A DNA stretch of 5,337 nt from JBHEKP01 sp041859375. Its GTDB lineage: Bacteria; Hydrogenedentota; Hydrogenedentia; Hydrogenedentales; CAITNO01. The notes beneath the pieces were generated by a model, which worked only from the letters and a program-made list of their open reading frames with translations, did no database searches and was not told the origin of the DNA. Positions 1 through 5,337 of this stretch are shown in pieces. A program made the translations under genes and the position numbers. The stretch is taken from assembly GCA_041859375.1 (NCBI GenBank), contig JBHEKP010000075.1, forward strand, positions 1 to 5,337. Direction: 5' to 3'. How positions within the stretch are numbered: the first letter of the stretch is position 1; every line of letters begins with the position of its first letter.

Positions 1-67
1 GGACGGGCTGGTGGACGCTATCCGCCGTTTTCTGGATAATGAGCACACCAACGAGGAAAAGACATGA
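1..67 (+). CDS. hemD: C-terminal end of upstream gene, probably uroporphyrinogen-III synthase (partial)
   Basis: Only the last 21 codons and a TGA stop (65-67) are visible, in the frame beginning at base 2. They encode a tail containing DGLVDAIRRFL followed by a charged, hydrophilic end (NEHTNEEKT). The other forward frames fit less well: one stops at 37-39, and the other gives no sensible gene end. A tail of the form 'T-I-x-G-L-V-x-A-I' is typical of uroporphyrinogen-III synthase (HemD), either alone or as the C-terminal half of a CobA-HemD fusion. The stop overlaps the hemB start as ATGA, so the two are probably translationally coupled. HemD cyclises hydroxymethylbilane to uroporphyrinogen III, the substrate of HemE encoded further down. 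The identity rests on about ten residues plus context and is therefore tentative. The coding status and strand are more secure. Confidence 0.55.
   Translation, partial: DGLVDAIRRFLDNEHTNEEKT
53..57 (+). promoter_or_regulatory. Ribosome binding site for hemB
   Basis: GAGGA lies inside the end of the upstream gene, 6 bases before the ATG at 64 and 9 before the in-frame ATG at 67. The spacing favours the first of the two tandem ATG codons. The site sits within the coding sequence of the preceding gene, as expected for coupled translation. Confidence 0.6.
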
Positions 68-1050
68 TGAACGGTTTCCCGCTGATACGCCCGCGCAGGC
101 TGCGGATGACCCCCGCCCTCCGTGATTTGACGGCTGAAACAGCCGTGAAAAAGGAAAAGATGGTCCAGCCCCATTTCGTGGTGGAGGGAACCGGACAGAC
201 GCAGGAAATCCCCACCCTTCCCGGGATTAACCGTGTTTCCGTCGATGAACTCGTCGCGCAGGTCGGGAAAGACCTTGAACTTGGAATCAAAAACCACCTC
301 ATCTTCGGCCTCCCGGAGTCCAAGGACGAGAAGGCCTCCGGGGCGGGCGGTGAAAAGGCGCTTGTGCCGCGGGCGCTCCGTGAATTGAAGGGGCGCTTCG
401 GCGCCGACGTTCTGCTCATCCCCGACCTGTGCCTGTGCGCCTACACCTCCCACGGCCATTGCGGGCTTCTGTCCCCCTCCGGCGAGATTCTCAACGACGA
501 GACAAACGAACTCCTAGCGCGGGCGGCCGTGGACTATGCCGAAGCGGGCGCGGACATCATCGCCCCCTCGGACATGATGGACGGGCGGGTGCTCGCCATC
601 CGGAACGCATTGGACGAGGCGGGGCTGAAAAACACGCCCATCATGAGCTATTCCGTGAAGTACGCCTCCGCCTTTTACGGCCCCTTCCGCGACGCGGCCC
701 ATTCCGCCCCGTCGTCGGGCGACCGCAAAAGCCACCAAATGGATTTCCGCAACGGGCGCGAGGCCCTGCTGGAGGCGCTTCAGGACGCGGCCGAAGGCGC
801 GGACATCATCATGGTGAAACCCGCCCTGCCCTATCTGGACGTCATCGCGGAACTCAAAAAGCGCATTCTCCAGCCCCTTGCGGCCTACCAGGTAAGCGGC
901 GAGTATGCGTCGCTGGTTTTTGCCTCCCGCGCGGACGCGGCGGATCTGCGGGCCGTGGCGGTTGAGTCGCTGACCGCCATCACGCGGGCGGGCGCCGAAA
1001 TCATCCTGAGTTACTTCACCCGCCGGTTGCACGCGGAAAAATGGCTCTGA
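64..1050 (+). CDS. hemB: Delta-aminolevulinic acid dehydratase (porphobilinogen synthase)
   Basis: HemB condenses two molecules of 5-aminolevulinate to porphobilinogen in the cytosol, usually as a homo-octamer. The 328-residue length is normal for the family. Visible signatures are RPRRLR near residues 9-14, DLCLCAYTSHGHCG at 121-134, SYSVKYASAFYGPFRDAA at 195-212, DRKSHQMD at 220-227, GADIIMVKPALPYLD at 245-259 and YQVSGEYA at 275-282. K199 and K252 are the two Schiff-base lysines. C123, C125 and C133 form the catalytic zinc site, so this is a zinc-type enzyme rather than the cysteine-less magnesium type of Pseudomonas. E237, 15 residues before K252, sits where E. coli HemB has its allosteric magnesium glutamate (my alignment from memory). 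Residues 283-296 differ from the common AMIKAA consensus but keep the length. The start is ATG 64, overlapping the upstream stop and well spaced from GAGGA. An in-frame ATG at 67 is the alternative. Confidence 0.97.
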   Translation: MMNGFPLIRPRRLRMTPALRDLTAETAVKKEKMVQPHFVVEGTGQTQEIPTLPGINRVSVDELVAQVGKDLELGIKNHLIFGLPESKDEKASGAGGEKALVPRALRELKGRFGADVLLIPDLCLCAYTSHGHCGLLSPSGEILNDETNELLARAAVDYAEAGADIIAPSDMMDGRVLAIRNALDEAGLKNTPIMSYSVKYASAFYGPFRDAAHSAPSSGDRKSHQMDFRNGREALLEALQDAAEGADIIMVKPALPYLDVIAELKKRILQPLAAYQVSGEYASLVFASRADAADLRAVAVESLTAITRAGAEIILSYFTRRLHAEKWL

Positions 1051-1056
1051 GGGAGG
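1051..1056 (+). promoter_or_regulatory. Ribosome binding site for hemL
   Basis: GGGAGG immediately follows the hemB stop codon (1048-1050) and ends 4 bases before the hemL ATG at 1061. It is the strongest Shine-Dalgarno match in the window and fixes the hemL start. Confidence 0.75.
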
Positions 1057-1060
1057 CCTG

Positions 1061-2353
1061 ATGGAACATTCAAAATCGGAACAGCTTTTCAGCGAGGCAT
1101 TGGCGGTCATGCCCGGCGGGGTGAATTCCCCCGTGCGCGCCTTCAAGTCCGTGGGCGGCACGCCCATCACCTTCCGCAGGGGCGAAGGCGCCTGGCTGGA
1201 GGACTGGGACGGCAACCGCTATCTGGACTTCTGCGGCTCCTGGGGGCCATTGGTGCTGGGGCACGCCCACCCGCACGTGCGGGGGCGCATTGAAAAAGCG
1301 CTGGCTGACGGGTGGACCTTCGGCGCGCCGCACCGGTCGGAAACCCTGCTGGCGCAGCGGGTGCTGGAACGCCTTGGCTTCGCCGAAAAGGTCCGCTTCG
1401 TCAACTCGGGGACGGAGGCCGTCATGACGGCGGTGCGTCTGGCGCGGGGGGTGACGGGGCGGCCCTATATTGTGAAGTTTGACGGCTGCTACCACGGCCA
1501 CCTCGACTCGATGCTGGTCAGCGCCGGAAGCGGTCTGGCGACCTTTGGAACCTCCAGTTCCGCCGGGGTGCCGGAGGAGATCGCCGCCACCACGCTGGTC
1601 GTCCCGCTGGACGACGAGGGCGCGGTGGAGGATCTTTTCAAAAAACACGGGGACAAGATTGCGGCGGTTGCGCTGGAATCCATCCCCGCAAACAACGGCC
1701 TGCTTTACCAGCGCCCGGAATTCGTGGCGTTTTTGCGCAAAATCACGCGCGAACACGGGGCGTTGCTGCTGTTGGACGAGGTGCTGGTGGGGCTGCGCGT
1801 CCAGCCGGGATTCGCCTTCCAGCATTACGGCGTCGAGCCCGACATCGTCACCCTGGGCAAGGTCATCGGCGGGGGCTTCCCCGCGGCGGCCGTGGCCGCG
1901 ACCGCAAAGATTATGGACCACCTCGCCCCCCTGGGCCCGGTGTACCAGGCGGGCACGCTGTCGGGGAATCCGGTGGCGATGACAGCGGGGCTGGCCACGC
2001 TGGAGGTGCTTTTTGATCAGGGCGGCTGGGACCGGCTGCACACCCTTGCGGCACGGTTTCAGCATGCGGTTGAAACGGGGCTGGCGAACTCCGGCCTGCC
2101 CGTGCGCTACATTCAGACGGGCGCGCTGTTCTGGTTCAGCTTTGACTGCGACAGCCTGCCGCGCACGGCGGCGGGCATATCCAGGCCGGGCATCACCCGC
2201 TACGCCGCGCTGCACCGGAAACTGCTGGACAAGGGAATCTATTTCGCCCCCTCCGGCTACGAGGTGGGCTTCCTTAACACCGCCATGCCGGAGGACGAAC
2301 TGGACCGGGCGGCGGCGGTGGTTCTGGCGGCAATCAACGAATGCTACGGATAG
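1061..2353 (+). CDS. hemL: Glutamate-1-semialdehyde 2,1-aminomutase
   Basis: A PLP-dependent class III aminotransferase-fold enzyme that isomerises glutamate-1-semialdehyde to 5-aminolevulinate, the last step of the C5 pathway. Its substrate comes from HemA, which is not in the window, and its product feeds HemB encoded just upstream. At 430 residues it has the usual length. Visible family features: PGGVNSPVRAF (18-28), GSWGP (59-63), NSGTEA (115-120), CYHGH (143-147), the AGSG gating-loop segment (155-158), LLDE with PLP-ring Asp D239, TLGKVIGGG with PLP Schiff-base lysine K267, QAGTLSGNP (296-304), and E401, equivalent to E406 of the Synechococcus enzyme. Two normally conserved stretches are unusual: DEVLVGLRV (239-247) instead of the common DEVMTGFRV, and FPAAAVAATAKIM (273-285) instead of LPVGA(F/Y)GG-type sequence. 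ESIPANNG (206-213) replaces the commoner EPVAGNMG. All catalytic residues I can place are present, so an active aminomutase is most likely. A related aminotransferase is less likely given the haem operon. Confidence 0.95.
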   Translation: MEHSKSEQLFSEALAVMPGGVNSPVRAFKSVGGTPITFRRGEGAWLEDWDGNRYLDFCGSWGPLVLGHAHPHVRGRIEKALADGWTFGAPHRSETLLAQRVLERLGFAEKVRFVNSGTEAVMTAVRLARGVTGRPYIVKFDGCYHGHLDSMLVSAGSGLATFGTSSSAGVPEEIAATTLVVPLDDEGAVEDLFKKHGDKIAAVALESIPANNGLLYQRPEFVAFLRKITREHGALLLLDEVLVGLRVQPGFAFQHYGVEPDIVTLGKVIGGGFPAAAVAATAKIMDHLAPLGPVYQAGTLSGNPVAMTAGLATLEVLFDQGGWDRLHTLAARFQHAVETGLANSGLPVRYIQTGALFWFSFDCDSLPRTAAGISRPGITRYAALHRKLLDKGIYFAPSGYEVGFLNTAMPEDELDRAAAVVLAAINECYG

Positions 2354-2356
2354 AAA

Positions 2357-2361
2357 AAGGA
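2357..2361 (+). promoter_or_regulatory. Ribosome binding site for hemE (decides the start)
   Basis: AAGGA lies in the 13-base gap after hemL. It is only 2 bases from the first ATG (2364) but 5 bases from the second, in-frame ATG (2367). This favours 2367 as the hemE start. The longer open frame reaching back into hemL has no such support and lacks family similarity there. Confidence 0.55.
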
Positions 2362-2366
2362 ACATG

Positions 2367-3407
2367 ATGGACAAGCCGCTTTTTTTGCAGGCATGCGCGG
2401 GGCTTCCCACGGAGCGCGTCCCCCTGTGGATCATGCGCCAGGCGGGCCGCTATCTTCCCGCATACCGGGAGGTGCGCGCGAAGCATGACTTTTTGGCCAT
2501 GTGCCGCACCCCCGAGCTGGCGGCGGAGGTGACACTCCAGCCGGTGCGTGAATTCGGGTTTGACGCGGCCATCATCTTCTCCGACATTCTGCTTCCCCTG
2601 GCGCCCATGGGCATTGATGTCCAGTTTGTCGAGGGTGAGGGCCCCCGGCTGGCCCCGCAGGTCCGATCCCGCAAGGATGTGGAAGACCTGAAGGACGCCG
2701 GTTTCGACCCCGCCACGTGCTTTCTTGGCAAGGCGCTGAAAATCGTCCGGGGCGAACTCGGTGCGGACAAGGCGCTCATCGGGTTTGCCGGGGCGCCGTG
2801 GACCATGTGCTGCTATGCGGTGGAGGGCAAGGGTTCCAGGGACTACGCGGCGGTGAAGACCATGATGAACAGCGAGCCGGAAACCCTGCACGCGCTGCTC
2901 GACAAGATCACAACGGTCCTGGTTTCATGGCTGCGCATGCAGTTGGAGTCCGGGGCCGACGCCTTCCAGGTTTTCGACTCCTGGGCGGACGCCCTTTCCC
3001 CGGCGGACTACCGGGAATTCGCCCTGCCCTATCTGCGCCGAATCTTTGAGGAACTGCGCCCAACCGGCAAGCCCGCCATCCTGTTCAGCAGGGATGCGGG
3101 GGCCTTCGCCGACGAGAATGTCCGGCTTCCCATCGACGTGCTGGCCGTGGACTGGCGGGTGGATTTGGCCGCATTGCGCCGCAGGCACGCCGGTTCCGGC
3201 CCGCGCGCCTACCAGGGCAATCTTGACCCGATGACCCTTTTGGGCGACCGCCGCATCCTGCTGGAAAAGGCGGGACGGCTGCTCGCCGAAAACGTGGAGA
3301 CGCCGGGTTACATTTTCAACCTCGGCCACGGAATCACCCCGCCCACCCCCGTGGAAAACGTGCGCGCGCTGGTGGATTTCGTGCACGCCTTCAGGAGCGG
3401 AAAGTGA
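2367..3407 (+). CDS. hemE: Uroporphyrinogen decarboxylase
   Basis: HemE removes the four acetate carboxyl groups of uroporphyrinogen III to give coproporphyrinogen III. It is a cofactor-free cytosolic TIM-barrel enzyme, usually a homodimer. The 346 residues match the family length. Motifs: PLWIMRQAGRY at 19-29 (signature 1, substrate-binding R24 and R28), FSDIL at 71-75 (catalytic D73), GFAGAPWTMCCYAVEG at 139-154 (signature 2, Y150), FDSWAD at 203-208 (S205), YQGNLDP at 282-288, and FNLGHGI at 317-323 (H321). No key residue is missing. The product is the substrate of HemN, encoded immediately downstream, and the stop TGA (3405-3407) overlaps the hemN GTG start. I chose ATG 2367 over the adjacent ATG 2364 because of Shine-Dalgarno spacing. 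The two starts differ by a single Met. Confidence 0.97.
   Translation: MDKPLFLQACAGLPTERVPLWIMRQAGRYLPAYREVRAKHDFLAMCRTPELAAEVTLQPVREFGFDAAIIFSDILLPLAPMGIDVQFVEGEGPRLAPQVRSRKDVEDLKDAGFDPATCFLGKALKIVRGELGADKALIGFAGAPWTMCCYAVEGKGSRDYAAVKTMMNSEPETLHALLDKITTVLVSWLRMQLESGADAFQVFDSWADALSPADYREFALPYLRRIFEELRPTGKPAILFSRDAGAFADENVRLPIDVLAVDWRVDLAALRRRHAGSGPRAYQGNLDPMTLLGDRRILLEKAGRLLAENVETPGYIFNLGHGITPPTPVENVRALVDFVHAFRSGK
3393..3397 (+). promoter_or_regulatory. Ribosome binding site for hemN
   Basis: AGGAG, inside the last codons of hemE, ends 6 bases before the GTG at 3404. The good spacing supports initiation at GTG rather than at the internal ATG at 3452. Confidence 0.65.
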
Positions 3408-4795
3408 ACCCCGCGGACATAATCGCGCCGGGAAGGGAACTGGTGCGCGAGATGGACGTGGCCGCGCCCAGATACACCAGCTATCCCACCATTCCCGTGT
3501 GGCTCAACGTCGAAAACGGGGCGGACTATGGGAAGGTACTGGCGGGGCACTCCCCCGAAACACCGCTGACGCTTTATTTTCACGTGCCCTTCTGCCCGAC
3601 CATCTGCCACTACTGTGGTTGCAACACCGCCAAACTGCGGGATGCGGACCAGACGGCGGAATACGTGCGGGGGCTGCTCCGGGAAATGGAGCTGGTCTGC
3701 GGCATGCTGCCGCGCCGCCACCGGGTCTCCCAGATTCACTGGGGCGGCGGAACACCCACCACCCTGGAGAACAAGGATTTTCTCGCGGTGCTGGGCCGGA
3801 TTCGCGAACTGTTTGACGTGGACGATGACGCGGAGATGGCCATCGAAACCAACCCGATGACCTGTGACGATGAAAAGCTCCGGTTCCTGCTGGGGAACGG
3901 GTTTAACCGGATCAGCATCGGCGTGCAGGATTTTGATCCGGAAGTGCAGGCAAAGATCGGGCGCGGGCAGTCCTTTGAGCGCACCGCCGAATTCTGCCGC
4001 CTTATTCGCGGGCACGGCGTGCGCAGCCTCAATTTTGATCTGGTCTACGGGCTGCCCGGCCAGACGGTTGAAAAGGCGGGGGACACGCTCGCCAAAGTGG
4101 CCGAACTCTCCCCGGACCGCATCGCGGTGTACAGCTTCGCCTTTCTGCCCGGACTGCGCGACAACCAGCGCAACATTGACGCGGCGGAGCTGCCCGGCAC
4201 CGAGCTGAAATTCGATCTGTACCTGCTCACCATCGAGCGGCTCCAGCGCGCGGGCTATGAGATGATCGGCATGGACCACTATGCAAAGCCGCAGGATGAA
4301 CTCGCCGTGGCGCGCCGGGAACGGCGGCTCCGCCGCAATTTCATGGGCTATACCACCAGGGCGGAGACGGATGTGCTGGCCTTTGGGGCCACCGGCATCG
4401 GTGACGTTTCCGGCTACCATTACCAAAACGAAAAAGACACCCTTCCCTATCTTGCGCGGGTTGAACGGGGCGAACTGCCCGTGCAGCGGCAGATCTCGCT
4501 GGACACGGACGATCTAATCCGCCGCAGGACGATCATGGATCTTCTGTGCAACGGCGTGGCCGTGAAGGGGGAGATTGCCGGGTGTTTTTCAATCGACTTT
4601 GACGATTATTTCAGGATCGAACTTCCCCGTCTGGAGCCACTCATCCAGAAGGGGCTGGTCGTCAACGACGCCTCCAGGGTGGAGGCCACACCCCTGGGCC
4701 GTTTTTTCCTGCGCAACATCGCGCTTGTCTTCGACAATTACCTCGACGGCCGGAAGGGGCCCCGCCGGGACACCACCTTCTCCAGGACGGTGTGA
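3404..4795 (+). CDS. hemN: Oxygen-independent coproporphyrinogen III dehydrogenase (radical SAM)
   Basis: HemN oxidatively decarboxylates two propionates of coproporphyrinogen III to vinyl groups, giving protoporphyrinogen IX, using S-adenosylmethionine and a 4Fe-4S cluster instead of O2. Its 463 residues match true HemN. Layout: N-terminal segment with RYTSYPT (23-29); radical-SAM barrel from about 50, with Y58 and the cluster cysteines C64, C68 and C71 (CxxxCxxC) followed by HemN-specific C73; SAM-binding GGGTPT (114-119); E148 in IETNP; SIGVQDF (171-177); NFDLVYGLPGQT (210-221); RNFMGYTT (311-318); then a C-terminal HemN domain ending near 445. The long N-terminus, the fourth Cys and the RNF-GYTT motif distinguish it from the haem chaperone HemW. 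M314 sits where E. coli HemN has Gln. The GTG start overlaps the hemE stop, and it places RYTSYPT at about the same distance from the N-terminus as in E. coli, which supports this start. Confidence 0.96.
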   Translation: MNPADIIAPGRELVREMDVAAPRYTSYPTIPVWLNVENGADYGKVLAGHSPETPLTLYFHVPFCPTICHYCGCNTAKLRDADQTAEYVRGLLREMELVCGMLPRRHRVSQIHWGGGTPTTLENKDFLAVLGRIRELFDVDDDAEMAIETNPMTCDDEKLRFLLGNGFNRISIGVQDFDPEVQAKIGRGQSFERTAEFCRLIRGHGVRSLNFDLVYGLPGQTVEKAGDTLAKVAELSPDRIAVYSFAFLPGLRDNQRNIDAAELPGTELKFDLYLLTIERLQRAGYEMIGMDHYAKPQDELAVARRERRLRRNFMGYTTRAETDVLAFGATGIGDVSGYHYQNEKDTLPYLARVERGELPVQRQISLDTDDLIRRRTIMDLLCNGVAVKGEIAGCFSIDFDDYFRIELPRLEPLIQKGLVVNDASRVEATPLGRFFLRNIALVFDNYLDGRKGPRRDTTFSRTV

Positions 4796-4798
4796 ACC

Positions 4799-5337
4799 AT
4801 GAAAAGCGGACGGATTGGGGTGGTCCTGCTGAACATGGGCGGCCCGGACTCGCTGGAGGACGTGCCCCCCTACTTGTTAAACATCTTCCGCGATCCGCAC
4901 ATTCTGGACATGCCCTTCGGCGCACTGGTGCGGCCCTGGCTGTCCAGGATTATCGTAAAGAAACGCGCCGCCGCAAGCGCCGACCGGTACCGCTTGATTG
5001 GCGGCAAAACCCCGCTTAACGGGATCACGGCGGCTCAGGCGGGGGTGATTAAGGACGCACTGGCGCGGCGCGGTGTTGACGCGGTGGCCGCGCCCGGCAT
5101 GCGCTACTGGCACCCCTTCACCACGGACACCCTCGCGCGTTTTGCGCGGGAGGGGGTGGACGCCGTGGCGGGGCTTTCCATGTACCCCGCTTACAGCAGC
5201 GCCACCAGCGGCTCGTCCCTGGAAGAGTTTGACAGGGCCGCGAAACGCCTCCTGCCCGGTGTGCCCGCATACCGGATTGGACAGTGGCCGGCCCTTCCGG
5301 CCTATGTGGAGTTCCTGAGGCGCGGTGTCACGGACGC
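4799..5337 (+). CDS. hemH: Ferrochelatase, N-terminal part (runs off the window)
   Basis: Ferrochelatase inserts Fe2+ into protoporphyrin IX, the last step of haem synthesis. It is cytosolic or peripherally membrane-bound. The first 179 codons are present, about half the usual length, with no stop or frameshift before the window edge. Recognisable segments are IGVVLLNMGGPDSLEDV (6-22), a DPHIL segment (32-36), YRLIGGKTPLNGIT with QA (64-81), GMRYWHPFT (100-108), and LSMYPAYSSATSGSS (126-140), equivalent to the family's LYPxYSxxTxGS. The NMGGP start resembles protoporphyrin-type enzymes, not the YGTP form of Bacillus coproporphyrin ferrochelatase. The catalytic His and Glu fall in the unseen C-terminal half. 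The gap to hemN is 3 bases. The only Shine-Dalgarno-like match is AGGA at 4784-4787, 11 bases from the ATG, so translation probably depends on coupling to hemN. Confidence 0.93.
   Translation, partial: MKSGRIGVVLLNMGGPDSLEDVPPYLLNIFRDPHILDMPFGALVRPWLSRIIVKKRAAASADRYRLIGGKTPLNGITAAQAGVIKDALARRGVDAVAAPGMRYWHPFTTDTLARFAREGVDAVAGLSMYPAYSSATSGSSLEEFDRAAKRLLPGVPAYRIGQWPALPAYVEFLRRGVTD

Noticed and set aside
547..810. A 15-base direct repeat (547-561 and 796-810) inside hemB
   Set aside because: Both copies encode GADII at the ends of two barrel strands (GADIIAPSD and GADIIMVKP). Shared codon preference explains the match, so it is not a mobile or regulatory repeat.
1051..1060. Possible promoters or terminators in the intergenic gaps
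   Set aside because: The gaps are 10, 13 and 3 bases, with overlaps elsewhere. They hold ribosome-binding sequences at most, with no room for promoter boxes or a hairpin plus T-run.
514..1215. Minus-strand open frame spanning the hemB-hemL junction
   Set aside because: It crosses two well-supported plus-strand genes, has no recognisable domain, and shows the same shadow composition.
2013..2366. Possible N-terminal extension of hemE back into hemL
   Set aside because: The frame is open, but the extra residues are arginine- and cysteine-rich out-of-frame hemL sequence. The family starts just before PLWIMRQAGRY, and a Shine-Dalgarno site supports 2367.
1070..2434. Long minus-strand open frame (454 codons) opposite hemL
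   Set aside because: It mirrors hemL and crosses into hemE on the opposite strand. Its protein is low-complexity in Arg, Gly, His and Gln with no recognisable domain. It is a by-product of GC-rich third positions in the real gene.
3308..4426. Long minus-strand open frame (372 codons) opposite hemN
   Set aside because: It overlaps the conserved radical SAM coding sequence, has no recognisable motif, and is explained by GC-skewed codon use in hemN.

Overview
The window is a single, tightly packed, all-plus-strand haem biosynthesis operon from a GC-rich bacterium. In order it holds the last 21 codons of an upstream gene (probably hemD), then complete hemB, hemL, hemE and hemN, and the first 179 codons of hemH, which runs off the right edge. 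Adjacent genes either overlap by 4 bases (ATGA at 64-67, GTGA at 3404-3407) or are separated by 3 to 13 bases. No non-coding stretch is long enough for a promoter, terminator, RNA gene or mobile element, so the operon's control region must lie upstream of base 1.

The genes cover most of the route from glutamate-1-semialdehyde to haem. HemL makes 5-aminolevulinate (C5 pathway), HemB condenses two of these to porphobilinogen, and HemD closes the ring to uroporphyrinogen III. HemE decarboxylates that to coproporphyrinogen III, HemN converts it to protoporphyrinogen IX without oxygen, and HemH inserts ferrous iron into protoporphyrin IX. Missing from the window are HemA (glutamyl-tRNA reductase), HemC (hydroxymethylbilane synthase) and a protoporphyrinogen oxidase (HemG, HemJ or HemY). 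They may flank it. HemN together with a GGP-type HemH start points to the classical protoporphyrin route rather than the coproporphyrin or sirohaem routes.

Organism: the C5 pathway and haem synthesis by HemN suit a bacterium able to make haem anaerobically. HemL carries an IPANNG segment and HemN an RNFMGYTT motif, which I associate from memory with Bacteroidota- or PVC/FCB-like proteins. The high GC content argues against a typical low-GC Bacteroidota. Taxonomic placement is therefore inference only.

No novel system is visible. The points most worth a second look are unusual residues in two conserved parts of the HemL active-site region and a Met in place of the E. coli Gln in a conserved HemN motif.
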